NCBI GenBank assembly: GCA_947625765.1
Contig: CANQPP010000003.1
Span: forward strand, 1-64,000
Direction: 5' to 3'
DNA: 64,000 nucleotides
Source of the DNA: an uncultured Clostridia bacterium
Lineage (GTDB): Bacteria; Bacillota; Clostridia; Christensenellales; UBA1750
Shown here piece by piece: positions 15,741 through 25,345 of this stretch. The notes beneath the pieces were generated by a model that searched no databases, had not been told where the DNA came from, and worked only from the letters and a program-made list of their open reading frames with translations. Each line of letters begins with the position of its first letter. Positions within the stretch are counted from its first letter, which is position 1. Both the position numbers and the translations under genes were made by a program.

Positions 15741-16973
15741 TTGCGCAGAGTCGTTATCACCGGCGTCGGGGCGGTCACCCCCGTGGGCCTGAACGCGGAG
15801 GAGCTGTTCCGCAGTCTGACCGCGGGCGTGTGCGGCATCGGCCCCATCACCAAATTCGACACCGAGGGCTTCGAGGTCAAGCTCGCCGCCGAGGTCAAGG
15901 GCTTCGACCCCGTGCCCATCATGGGCAAGGAGATGGCCCGCAAGTCCGACCCCTTCATGGCCTACGCCTACGCCGCCGCGCTGGAAGCCATGGCGCAGAG
16001 CGGGCTGGAGGGGAACATAGAGCCCGAGCGCCTGGGCGTGTACGTGGGCTCCGGCATCGGCGGCATGCTCACCTTCATCAACGAGACCGCAAAGCTCATG
16101 AACCGCGGCCCCTCCCGCGTGTCTCCCTTCTTCATCCCCACGATGATCGCCAACATCGCCACGGGCAACATCGCCATCCGCTTTAAGGCCAAGGGCCCCA
16201 CGCTGCCCGTGACCACCGCCTGCGCCACCGGCACCAACGCCGTGGGCGAGGCCTACCGCGCCATCGCCTTTGGCTTTGCCGACGCGATCCTCTCCGGCGG
16301 GTCCGAAGCGGCCATCACGCCCCTGGGCGTCGCGGGCTTCACCAACTGCAAGGCGCTCACCCGCAGGGACGACCCCGCCACCGCCTGCGTGCCCTTCGAT
16401 AAGCGCAGGGACGGCTTCGTGATCGGCGAGGGCGCGGGAATATTGGTCCTTGAGGAGCTGGAGCACGCTAAACGCCGCGGCGCGCCGATCCTGGCCGAGG
16501 TCGTGGGCTATGGCAACACCTGCGACGCCCACCACGTCACCGCCCCGGACGAGAGCGCTCTCTCCCCCGCCGCGGCCATACGGCAGGCGCTGGAGCAGGG
16601 TGGCTACACCTCCGGCGAAACGCTGTACGTAAACGCCCACGGCACCTCCACGCCCTTAAACGACAAGACCGAGACCAAGGCCCTCAAGCTCGCCCTGGGC
16701 GAGGATGCCTACCGGGCCCAGATCAGCTCCACCAAGTCCATGACCGGCCACATGCTGGGCGCAACCGGCGCGGTGGAGGCGATCGCCTGCGCGCAGGCAC
16801 TGGCCGGAGCCGTACTGCCCCCCACCATCGGCTACGCAGAGCCGGACGAGGACTGCGACCTGGACTATATCCCGGGCCAGGCGCGCCACGTGCAGGCGGA
16901 CATCGCCATCTCCACCTCCCTGGGCTTCGGCGGCCACAACGCCTGCCTGGCCCTGCGGCCCTGGAAGGCGTAA
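15741..16973 (+). CDS. fabF: Beta-ketoacyl-ACP synthase II
   Basis: A 410-residue condensing enzyme with C161 in TTACATGTN, H300 in NAHGTSTP, K332 in SSTKSMTGH and H337, the full KAS II Cys-His-His set. The start is TTG at 15741, behind TTAGGAGG, which gives the family N-terminus RRVVITGVGAVTPVG directly. It extends acyl-ACP with malonyl-ACP. It is followed after 34 bp by accB. Confidence 0.96.
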   Translation: MRRVVITGVGAVTPVGLNAEELFRSLTAGVCGIGPITKFDTEGFEVKLAAEVKGFDPVPIMGKEMARKSDPFMAYAYAAALEAMAQSGLEGNIEPERLGVYVGSGIGGMLTFINETAKLMNRGPSRVSPFFIPTMIANIATGNIAIRFKAKGPTLPVTTACATGTNAVGEAYRAIAFGFADAILSGGSEAAITPLGVAGFTNCKALTRRDDPATACVPFDKRRDGFVIGEGAGILVLEELEHAKRRGAPILAEVVGYGNTCDAHHVTAPDESALSPAAAIRQALEQGGYTSGETLYVNAHGTSTPLNDKTETKALKLALGEDAYRAQISSTKSMTGHMLGATGAVEAIACAQALAGAVLPPTIGYAEPDEDCDLDYIPGQARHVQADIAISTSLGFGGHNACLALRPWKA

Positions 16974-17007
16974 AGGGCAAAGGCCCCAAACAAGGAGGAG
17001 AAGACGG

Positions 17008-17472
17008 ATGAACATCAACATCGAGGAGCTGCGCGCCCTGGCCGCCCTGCTAAACGAGCAGGATCTGAGCGCCCTGGAGCTGACGGAGGGGGATTCCCGC
17101 ATCCGTTTGGAGCGCGCCTGCGCCGCCGCGCCCGCGCCCGCTCCATCTCCTGCGCCCATGCCGGAGCCAGCGCCGCAGGCCGAGCCGGTCCCCGCGCCCG
17201 CGCCGGAGCCTATGCAGGGCGGCGTGGACTTTAACCGGCTGACGGAGGTCAAGTCGCCCATGGTGGGCGTGTTCTACGCCGCCAAGGACGAGAACTCCCG
17301 CCCCTTCGTCTCCGTGGGCGATTACGTCAAGAAGGGCGACACGCTCTGCATCCTGGAGGCCATGAAGCTCATGAACGAGATCCAGGCCGAGCAGGACGGG
17401 GAGATCGTGGACATCTGCGCCCAGAACGGCGAGCTGGTGGAGTACGGCCAGACGCTGTTCAAGATCTACTAA
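17008..17472 (+). CDS. accB: Biotin carboxyl carrier protein of acetyl-CoA carboxylase
   Basis: A 154-residue carrier. An N-terminal helical part (1-35) is joined by a Pro/Ala linker (about 39-70, rich in APAP) to the biotinyl domain, where K120 in LEAMKLMNE is the biotinylation site. The thumb region precedes it (VKSPMVGVFYAA). It carries CO2 from AccC to the AccA/AccD transferase. Both partners lie downstream in this operon, with fabZ in between, the usual Firmicutes order. Confidence 0.96.
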   Translation: MNINIEELRALAALLNEQDLSALELTEGDSRIRLERACAAAPAPAPSPAPMPEPAPQAEPVPAPAPEPMQGGVDFNRLTEVKSPMVGVFYAAKDENSRPFVSVGDYVKKGDTLCILEAMKLMNEIQAEQDGEIVDICAQNGELVEYGQTLFKIY

Positions 17473-17496
17473 ATCACAGATAAGGGAGGTCTTTCC

Positions 17497-17925
17497 ATGG
17501 ACCGCGAGGAGATCAAGACCATCCTTCCCCACCGGGAGCCCATGCTGCTGGTGGACGAGGTGGAGCTGGACGAGGAAGGCGCGTCCCGGGGCAAGTATCG
17601 GGTGCGCGGGGACGAGTGGTTCCTTTCCGGCCACTTCCCCGGCCTGCCCGTGGTGCCGGGCGTGGTGCTGTGCGAGATCATCGCCCAGTCCGCCTGCGCT
17701 CTGTTCAAGGACGACATGCGCTCCGCCCTGCCCATGTACGCGGGCATCAACAACGTGCGCTTCCGCGGCAGCGTCCGCCCCGGCGACACCTTCGAGACCC
17801 GCGTCACCGTCAAGCGCCGCGTGGCCAACATCGCCTTCCTGTCGGGCGAGGGCTTCGTGGACGGCAAGCGCTGCGTGAGCGGCGAGTTCTCCTTCGCCCT
17901 GGTCCCGCGGGACCAGGTGATGTAA
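17497..17925 (+). CDS. fabZ: 3-hydroxyacyl-ACP dehydratase
   Basis: A 142-residue hot-dog enzyme. The catalytic pair is H46 in SGHFPGLPVVPGV and E60 in LCEIIAQSA, and the N-terminal LPHREPMLLVDEV is typical of FabZ. It dehydrates 3-hydroxyacyl-ACP to the trans-2-enoyl form used by FabK. GGGAGG precedes the ATG. No FabA or FabM is seen here, so how unsaturated fatty acids are made is not answered by this operon. Confidence 0.96.
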   Translation: MDREEIKTILPHREPMLLVDEVELDEEGASRGKYRVRGDEWFLSGHFPGLPVVPGVVLCEIIAQSACALFKDDMRSALPMYAGINNVRFRGSVRPGDTFETRVTVKRRVANIAFLSGEGFVDGKRCVSGEFSFALVPRDQVM

Positions 17926-18005
17926 GGAAAAAAGGACGCAGGAAAGGCCGCCCCTTTGAGGTCTTGACTTCCCAAAGGAGCGGGGACGGAGGAAGAAAAA
18001 GAGGC

Positions 18006-19358
<1,353 letters not shown>

Positions 19359-19381
19359 ATTAGGATGCAAGGAGGCCGAGC

Positions 19382-20260
19382 ATGGCCATCTTCAAGCAGG
19401 GCCTGTTCAAGCGGCCCAACAATCCCCTGGAGCAGGACGCCTCCGCCGGCGCCGCCGCCCCCGGCCGGGGCGAGCTGTGGCTGCGCTGCAAGGGCTGCAA
19501 GCGCGTGCTGCTTCAGGAGGAGCTGGACAAGAACGACCAGGTCTGCCCAGGCTGCGGGGCGCACTTCCGCATGGGCCCGCGGCCGCGCATCGCCTCCATC
19601 GCCGACGAGGGCAGCTTTCAGGAGCTGTTCGTGGGCATGCGCTCGGCGGACCCGCTCTCCTTCCCCGGCTATAAGGACAAGCTGGACAAGGCCCGCCGCC
19701 AGAGCGGCGAGAGCGAGGCCGTGATCTGCGGCCGCGCCACGCTGGAGCAGAAGCCCTTCTGCCTGTTCGTGATGGCCCAGAACTTCATGATGGGTTCCAT
19801 GGGCTGCGCCGTGGGCGAGAAGATCACGCTCCTGTTCGAGTATGCGTTGGAGCAGCGCCTGCCCGTTGTGGGCTTCACCGTCTCCGGCGGGGCGCGGATG
19901 CAGGAGGGCATCCTTTCCCTGATGCAGATGGCCAAGGTTTCCGGGGCCATCCGGCGCTTTTCCGACGCGGGCCTCCTGTACGTGTGCGTGCTCACCGACC
20001 CCACCACCGGCGGCGTGACGGCCAGCTTCGCCATGCAGGCGGACGTGACGCTGGCCGAGCCCGGCGCGCTCATCGGCTTCGCCGGCCCCCGCGTGATCGA
20101 ACAGACCATACGCCAGAAGCTGCCGCAGGGCTTCCAGAGCGCGGAGTTCCTGCTGGAAAAGGGCTTTCTGGACGCCATCGTGGACCGAAGGGAGCAGAGG
20201 GACTACCTGTCCCGCCTGCTGGCCCTCTATGGGGAGGCGGACAAGTGGAAAAACGGATGA
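19382..20260 (+). CDS. accD: Acetyl-CoA carboxylase carboxyltransferase subunit beta
   Basis: A 292-residue crotonase-fold subunit with the N-terminal zinc ribbon C36-x2-C39...C55-x2-C58. Core motifs include GFTVSGGARMQEG, LTDPTTGGVTASFA and the GFAGPRVIEQTI segment. With AccA it transfers the carboxyl group from biotin to acetyl-CoA. The RBS AAGGAGG is at 19369-19375. The stop overlaps the accA start as ATGA. Confidence 0.96.
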   Translation: MAIFKQGLFKRPNNPLEQDASAGAAAPGRGELWLRCKGCKRVLLQEELDKNDQVCPGCGAHFRMGPRPRIASIADEGSFQELFVGMRSADPLSFPGYKDKLDKARRQSGESEAVICGRATLEQKPFCLFVMAQNFMMGSMGCAVGEKITLLFEYALEQRLPVVGFTVSGGARMQEGILSLMQMAKVSGAIRRFSDAGLLYVCVLTDPTTGGVTASFAMQADVTLAEPGALIGFAGPRVIEQTIRQKLPQGFQSAEFLLEKGFLDAIVDRREQRDYLSRLLALYGEADKWKNG

Positions 20261-21030
20261 TCGGCCCCTGGGACCGGGTGCAGGCCGCACGGGCCCAGGA
20301 CCGGCCCACCGCCCGGGACTTTATCGACAGGCTCCTGACCGGCTTTATCCCCCTGCGCGGGGATAAGCGCTTCGGCGAGGACCTGGCCGTGCTCGCGGGC
20401 GCCGCGTACCTGAACGGCCGCCCGCTGATGGTGGCGGCCCTGGAGCGGGGCCGGAGCTTTCAGGAGAAGATCGAGCACAACTTCGGCATGGCCCAGCCGG
20501 AGGGCTACCGCAAGACGCTGCGCTGCATGCAGCAGGCCGAGAAGTTCCACCTGCCGCTTTTGTGCCTGGTGGATACCTCCGGGGCCTATCCGGGCATCGG
20601 CGCGGAGGAGCGGGGCCAGGGCGAGGCCATCGCGGAGAACCTGATCACGCTGATGGGCCTGCGCACGCCCGTCGTCTCCCTGCTCATCGGCGAGGGCGGC
20701 AGCGGCGGCGCGCTGGCCCTGGCCGTGGCCGACCGGGTCTGGATGCTGGAGAACGCCTGGTACTCGGTCATCTCCCCCGAGGGCTGCGCCTCCATCCTCT
20801 GGAAGGACCCCGCGCGCACGAAGGAGGCCGCCGAGAGCCTGCACCTGACCGCGCAGGACCTGTACGGCTTCCAGGTGATAGAGCGCATCTTTCCCGAGGA
20901 CGATACGCTTTTCCCCGCCTTAAAGGAAGCCCTGGAGCGGGAGTTCCTGGCCCTTTCCCAAACGGATATAAACACGCTGCTGGAAGATCGCTACGCTAAG
21001 TACAGAAAGTTGGGGGCGGTTTTGACATGA
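20257..21030 (+). CDS. accA: Acetyl-CoA carboxylase carboxyltransferase subunit alpha
   Basis: A 257-residue partner of AccD. Recognised stretches are LVDTSGAYPGIGAEERGQ, the oxyanion-type GEGGSGGALALAVADRV and VISPEGCASILWKD. It lacks much of the long N-terminal region of enterobacterial AccA, as in other Firmicutes. I chose ATG 20257, which overlaps the accD stop (ATGA). The open frame reaches further back only as shadow inside accD. The stop overlaps the start of the DegV gene. Confidence 0.95.
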   Translation: MIGPWDRVQAARAQDRPTARDFIDRLLTGFIPLRGDKRFGEDLAVLAGAAYLNGRPLMVAALERGRSFQEKIEHNFGMAQPEGYRKTLRCMQQAEKFHLPLLCLVDTSGAYPGIGAEERGQGEAIAENLITLMGLRTPVVSLLIGEGGSGGALALAVADRVWMLENAWYSVISPEGCASILWKDPARTKEAAESLHLTAQDLYGFQVIERIFPEDDTLFPALKEALEREFLALSQTDINTLLEDRYAKYRKLGAVLT

Positions 21031-21872
21031 TCGCATTGGTGACCGATTCTACGACCTATTTGACCGCCCGGGAGGCGCGGGACCTGAACGTGAAGCTCAT
21101 CCCACTCTCCTATTCGGTGGACGGCCTTTCCTACAGCGAGACCTTCGTGGAGAGCAACGGGGACTACGTGAACCTCATCGCCCGTTCCAGCGCCACGGCC
21201 CACATGACCACCTCCCAGACCACGCTGTCCATGTTCATGGCCCTCTTCGAGGAGCTGGTGCAGCAGGGCATGGAGGTGCTGTGCCTGACCATCTCCTCGC
21301 GGCTGAGCGGCACCTATTCCAACGCCGCCATCGCCGCGCGCAGCGTGGGCGGCAACATACGCATCGTGGACGGCCTCTCCACCGCGGGCGGCAGCCTGTT
21401 CCTCCTGCGCCACGCGGCCCTGTGCATCCGCCAGGGCATGGAGCTGCAGGCCGTGGCCGACGAGCTGCGCACCTTGCGGGACAAGATCGGCATCGTCTTC
21501 TCCGTCACGGACATGACCTCCCTGCGCCGCAGCGGGCGGCTGGGCATCGTGCGCCAGAGCGTGGGCACCATACTGAACATCCGGCCCATCCTGCGCCTTG
21601 TGCAGGGCGGCGTGGTGGCCAGCGACACCGCCCGCGGGCACCACGACCAGATCCGCAAGCTGGTGCAGAGCGTGCCCAAGGACGCAAAACGGCTGATCGT
21701 GCAGTCGCTCAACAACGAGCGCGGCGCCGAGGACCTGACCAACCTGCTCAAGCAGACCTTCCCCGGCGTTCCCCTGGAGCGCCGCCACGCGGGCCCCATC
21801 CTGGCCATCCATTTAGGTCTGGACGCCATCGGCGTCATCTGGGACTGCGCCGATTCCGCCGAGCAGCTGTAA
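21027..21872 (+). CDS. DegV family protein ending the fatty acid operon (FakB-like)
   Basis: A 281-residue DegV protein: N-terminal LVTDSTTYL, MTTSQTTLSMF, the SSRLSGTYSNA fatty-acid-binding segment, DMTSLRRSGRLG and the C-terminal AGPILAIHLGLDAIGV. FakB proteins hold a fatty acid for phosphorylation by FakA. The ATG overlaps the accA stop (ATGA) and a strong terminator follows, so it belongs to the fab/acc transcript. That links uptake of exogenous fatty acids with synthesis, which fits a FabT-type regulator. No FakA lies nearby. Confidence 0.9.
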   Translation: MIALVTDSTTYLTAREARDLNVKLIPLSYSVDGLSYSETFVESNGDYVNLIARSSATAHMTTSQTTLSMFMALFEELVQQGMEVLCLTISSRLSGTYSNAAIAARSVGGNIRIVDGLSTAGGSLFLLRHAALCIRQGMELQAVADELRTLRDKIGIVFSVTDMTSLRRSGRLGIVRQSVGTILNIRPILRLVQGGVVASDTARGHHDQIRKLVQSVPKDAKRLIVQSLNNERGAEDLTNLLKQTFPGVPLERRHAGPILAIHLGLDAIGVIWDCADSAEQL

Positions 21873-21894
21873 TTTTTCTTAAACATACATAAGT

Positions 21895-21968
21895 AAGCGG
21901 CCCGCCGGGCTCCTCCCTCGATCGTCCGATCGGAAAGGGAGGCCCGGCGGGCCGCTTGTCTTTGTGGG
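21895..21968 (+). terminator. Strong terminator closing the fab/acc operon
   Basis: AAGCGGCCCGCCGGGC plus TCCCTCCC-type inner pairs form a stem of about 20 bp with GGGAGGCCCGGCGGGCCGCTT (given here in parts as GGGAGG and CCCGGCGGGCCGCTT), then T-rich sequence on the plus strand. Confidence 0.9.
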
Positions 21969-21980
21969 GCTTTTGTGGGA

Positions 21981-22109
21981 CTACTTCTCCTTCCTGCCGC
22001 AGCTGCGGCTGCAGTTCGCGCAGTCGCCGCCGCAGCCGGCCTTCCGGCCCCGGCGCACGGCCAGCACGACCAGCACCGCCAGAGCCGCCAGGATCAGGAT
22101 ATCGAGCAT
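21981..22109 (-). CDS. FeoB-associated Cys-rich membrane peptide
   Basis: A 42-residue ORF starting at ATG 22109 behind AGGAGG. One hydrophobic helix (about residues 3-18, LDILILAALAVLVVLAV) is followed by a basic stretch and four Cys arranged C26-x3-C30-x2-C33-x3-C37, then RKEK. This layout matches the small Cys-rich proteins commonly found directly after feoB in Firmicutes. It lies 25 bp downstream of feoB. It may help ferrous iron handling or FeoB assembly; the exact role is unknown. Confidence 0.82.
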   Translation of the reverse strand: MLDILILAALAVLVVLAVRRGRKAGCGGDCANCSRSCGRKEK

Positions 22110-22134
22110 CTTCGGCAAACCTCCTGCGCCCGTC

Positions 22135-24138
22135 TTAGAGGAACAGCGAACCTATCTGGTACACCAGGCAGGCCATCACCCAGGCAACGCCCGTCTGGGC
22201 CAGCATGTAGCCCGCGGCGCGCAGGCCGCCCACCTCCCGGCGTATGGCCGCCATGGCCGCCACGCAGGGCATGTACAGCAGCGTGAACACGATGAAGGAC
22301 AGGCCCGCCAGCGGCGAATACATGCCCGCCAGCGCGGCCGGCAGGGCCGCCGTGTCGCCGCCGCTCACCAGCACCGCCAGCGTGCTGACCACGGCCTCCT
22401 TGGCGGTCAGGCCCGTGACCAACGCCGTGGCGGAGATCCAGTCCCCAAAGCCCAGGGGCCGGAAAATGGGCGCCAGCAGGCGGCCAAGGTCCGCCAGCAT
22501 GGAGTCGGCGCCGTTGTCAACCATCAAAAGACGGGTGTCGAAGCTCTGTAGCACCCAGATCACGATGGAGGCGACGAAGATGATGGTGAAGGCCTTGACC
22601 AGAAAGTCCTTGGCCTTCTCCCAGCAGTGCAGCAGCACCGAGCGGGCCGAGGGGAAGCGGTAGGCGGGCAGCTCCATCACGAAGGGCACGGGCTTGCCGT
22701 GAAAGAACAGGCCCTTGAGCAGCAGCCCGTATAGTATGCCGCAGACGATGCCGAACACATACAGCCCGCTCATCACGAGCCCGCCGTATTTGGGGAAGAA
22801 GGCCGCCGTCAGCACCGCGTAGATGGGCAGCTTGGCCGAGCAGCTGGCAAAGGGGATGAGCAGTATGGTCATGCGCCGGTCGCGCTCGCTGGCCAGCGTG
22901 CGCGTGGCCATCACCGCGGGCACCGAGCAGCCAAAGCCCACCAAAATGGGCACGAAGCTCCGGCCGGAGAGGCCGATCTTGCGCAGCAGCTTGTCCATCA
23001 CGAAGGCCACGCGGGCCATGTAGCCTGTGTCCTCCAAAATGGACAGGAAGAAGAACAGCACCACGATCGTGGGCAGGAAGGAGAGGACCGAGCCCACGCC
23101 CGCGCACACGCCCTCGATCAAAAGGGAGTGGACCGCCTCGTTGATGGAGAGGGCGGTCAGGGCCTGATCCAGAAGCGAGGTCGCCCAGTCGATCAAGAGC
23201 GCGAACTGGTCGCTCAAGAACTTGCCGATCAGCCCGAATGTCAGTGTAAAGACCAGCACCATGATCCCTAAGAAGATGGGGATGCCCCAGACCTTGTGGG
23301 TCAGCACCCGGTCGATCTTCTCGGACCGGGCCTGCTCCTTGGACTGGCCCGTGCGGTGCACGCAGCGCTGGCACAGCTCCTCGATGAAGGCATAGCGCAT
23401 GTCCGCCAGGGCCGCCTCCCGGTCGGTGCCCAGGTTGTGCTCCATGTCCTCCACGATGTGGTGGATGATGTCCTCCTCCGGCTCGTGGAGCTTGAGCAGC
23501 TGGCTGGTGGGCTCGTCGCCCTCCACCATCTTGATGGCGGCGTATCGCTTGGGCAGCCCGGCCCGCTGGGCGTGGTCCTCGATGATGTGGGAGATGGAGT
23601 GGATGGCCTTGTGCACCTCGCCCGTGCAGGTGTCCAGAACGCTGGAGCGGTCCTGCTCCCGCACCAGGGCCTGCACCTGCTCCAGCACCGCCTCCACGCC
23701 CTCGCCCTTGGCCGCGGCGATGGGCACCACGCGCAGCCCCAGGCCGTCGGAGAGGGCCTTGACGTCGATGCTGTCGCCGTTCTCGCGCACCTCGTCCATC
23801 ATGTTGAGGGCCACCACGACGGGCATGTTCAGCTCCATGAGCTGCAGCGTCAGGTACAGGTTGCGCTCGATGTTGGTGGCGTCCACGATGTTGATGACCG
23901 CGCTGGGGTGCTGGCCGATCAGGAAGTCGCGGGTCACCACCTCCTCGGCGGTGTACGGGGAGAGGGAATAGATGCCGGGCAGGTCCACCAGGCGCATATC
24001 CGGCGCGCCCTTGATCTGCCCCTCCTTTTTTTCCACCGTGACGCCGGGAAAGTTGCCCACGTGCTGGTTGGAGCCCGTCAGGGCGTTGAACAGCGTGGTC
24101 TTTCCCGCGTTGGGGTTCCCCAGAAGCGCGATGATCAT
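22135..24138 (-). CDS. feoB: Ferrous iron transport protein B
   Basis: A 667-residue membrane GTPase. The G domain begins at residue 1: G1 GNPNAGKTTLFN (7-18), G3 DLPGIYSLSPYT and G4 NMMD. The membrane part contains the two Gate motifs with the conserved Cys (GFGCSVPAVMATR and FASCSAKLPIYA). It pumps Fe2+ inward across the cytoplasmic membrane. The length fits Firmicutes FeoB. The ATG overlaps the feoA stop. The operon order is feoA-feoB-Cys-rich peptide, read from a promoter at 24457-24485. Confidence 0.95.
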   Translation of the reverse strand: MIIALLGNPNAGKTTLFNALTGSNQHVGNFPGVTVEKKEGQIKGAPDMRLVDLPGIYSLSPYTAEEVVTRDFLIGQHPSAVINIVDATNIERNLYLTLQLMELNMPVVVALNMMDEVRENGDSIDVKALSDGLGLRVVPIAAAKGEGVEAVLEQVQALVREQDRSSVLDTCTGEVHKAIHSISHIIEDHAQRAGLPKRYAAIKMVEGDEPTSQLLKLHEPEEDIIHHIVEDMEHNLGTDREAALADMRYAFIEELCQRCVHRTGQSKEQARSEKIDRVLTHKVWGIPIFLGIMVLVFTLTFGLIGKFLSDQFALLIDWATSLLDQALTALSINEAVHSLLIEGVCAGVGSVLSFLPTIVVLFFFLSILEDTGYMARVAFVMDKLLRKIGLSGRSFVPILVGFGCSVPAVMATRTLASERDRRMTILLIPFASCSAKLPIYAVLTAAFFPKYGGLVMSGLYVFGIVCGILYGLLLKGLFFHGKPVPFVMELPAYRFPSARSVLLHCWEKAKDFLVKAFTIIFVASIVIWVLQSFDTRLLMVDNGADSMLADLGRLLAPIFRPLGFGDWISATALVTGLTAKEAVVSTLAVLVSGGDTAALPAALAGMYSPLAGLSFIVFTLLYMPCVAAMAAIRREVGGLRAAGYMLAQTGVAWVMACLVYQIGSLFL

Positions 24139-24368
24139 GCGGGATCCTCCTCCAGGAGGATCTCCCGGGCGTCCTCCAGACGTATGGTCAGTTCATAGCC
24201 CCGCAGCGTCAGCTCGATGGGGTCGCCCATGGGTGCCACCTTGCGCACCTTCACCTTCGTGCGGGGGGTCAGTCCCATATCCAGCAGCCTGCGCCTGAGC
24301 GCGCCCTCGCCGCCCACCTGGGCGATGGTGCCGCCGCGGCCCGCGCTGAGCTTGTCCAGCGTCGTCAT
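24135..24368 (-). CDS. feoA: Ferrous iron transport protein A
   Basis: A 77-residue SH3-like protein with the typical RRRLLDMGLTPRTKVKVRK segment and a closing RLEDAREILLEE. It regulates or stabilises FeoB. I chose ATG 24368 (MTTLDKL) because GGGGGAGG lies 8 nt upstream; the in-frame ATG at 24386 overlaps that RBS. Its end overlaps feoB. Confidence 0.93.
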   Translation of the reverse strand: MTTLDKLSAGRGGTIAQVGGEGALRRRLLDMGLTPRTKVKVRKVAPMGDPIELTLRGYELTIRLEDAREILLEEDPA

Positions 24369-24456
24369 CAAAAAAGCCTCCCCCATGGAAAAACGCTTCC
24401 CCTGCTGTTTGTCCGCCGGGACGGAAGGGGAGCAGTTACCCTACACTAACTAACAT

Positions 24457-24485
24457 AACATAGCAGACCGCGCCGCCTCTGTCAA
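24457..24485 (-). promoter_or_regulatory. Promoter of the feoAB operon
   Basis: On the minus strand, TTGACA (24480-24485) and TATGTT (24457-24462) are 17 bp apart. The -10 runs into TATGTTATGTTAGTTAG, a short AT-rich direct repeat that could be a metalloregulator site. It is not a clean Fur or DtxR match. Confidence 0.8.
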
Positions 24486-24563
24486 TAGAGATATGCCCCT
24501 TTCCTGCCTTCCATTCTAAGCGGCAAAGCGTCAAATTTCGTGGGCCGGACAGGGGTTTTTTCC

Positions 24564-24597
24564 ACAAAAAAGGGGCCCGGCGGCAAGGCCGCCGGGC
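24564..24597 (-). terminator. Terminator of the Cys-rich spore protein gene
   Basis: On the minus strand, GCCCGGCGGC (24588-24597) and GCCGCCGGGC (24575-24584) form a 10-bp stem followed by CCCCTTTTTT. Confidence 0.88.
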
Positions 24598-24619
24598 AGG
24601 GGAACTGCAAGGGTTAAAT

Positions 24620-25345
24620 TTATTTTCCGCACAGGCAGGGCATGCCCGCCGCCGCGGTGGAGCAGCCCTCGGTGCCGCAGGGGTCCTGGGGATAGATGGG
24701 CAGGGAGAAGAACTCGTCGCAGACGCTCTCGGAGAACTCCTCGCAGGGAGGCGCGGCGCACAGGCCGTAGCTGGGCACCAGCATCTCCACCTCGGCCAGC
24801 ACCTTCAGGATGATGGTGGCGCAGAGGGTGATCTCGAAGGTGCTGTCGCCGCAGTAGCAGCCGGAGACGCAGATGGCGCTGACCAACGCCTCGATGGTGA
24901 AGGGCACCACGGAGTCGTCCGGGATGCAGAGCAGCACGTCCTTCTTGACGGTCACGGTCGCCTTGCCGATGCCCTGCCGGCCGTTGAAGTCGGTGAAGAG
25001 GATGTCGATGGGGATGTCCACGTTGGCGCGGACGCGGGCGAAGTTGGGCCTGTCGCACAGCCTGTCGATGGTGAGGTTCCGGATGGCCCCGTTGATGGAG
25101 GAGGAGCGGCAGCTCTCAAAGGCGATGGGGGGCGTGAAGGGCGGCTGGGGGCAGTCGCACTCGCAGACGGGCACCATGTCCGTCAGCTTCACCTTCACGT
25201 TGGACAGCTGCTCCTGCTGCATGCAGGAGTCGTAGACCTTCTTCACCTGCACGCACACCTTCTCGCGCAGGCCCCGGGTGCAGTCGCCGGTAATGACGCC
25301 GGGACAGCTGTCCTGGTTGCAGTTTTTGTAGGAATAGAACGACAT
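24620..25345 (-). CDS. Cys-rich protein, probably of the spore coat or exosporium
   Basis: A 241-residue protein with 22 Cys, starting at ATG 25345 (MSFYSYKNC) with AAGGAGG about 10 nt upstream. Segments such as KVCVQVKKVYDSCMQQ, VCECDCPQPP and VSGCYCGDSTFEITLC alternate with beta-rich stretches, and the C-terminus ends MPCLCGK. There is no signal peptide or membrane helix. Cys-rich proteins with a KVYDSC-type motif are seen in Clostridia spore layers, where they cross-link by disulfides. BofA and SpoIID next door support a sporulation role. The exact family is not certain. Confidence 0.55.
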   Translation of the reverse strand: MSFYSYKNCNQDSCPGVITGDCTRGLREKVCVQVKKVYDSCMQQEQLSNVKVKLTDMVPVCECDCPQPPFTPPIAFESCRSSSINGAIRNLTIDRLCDRPNFARVRANVDIPIDILFTDFNGRQGIGKATVTVKKDVLLCIPDDSVVPFTIEALVSAICVSGCYCGDSTFEITLCATIILKVLAEVEMLVPSYGLCAAPPCEEFSESVCDEFFSLPIYPQDPCGTEGCSTAAAGMPCLCGK

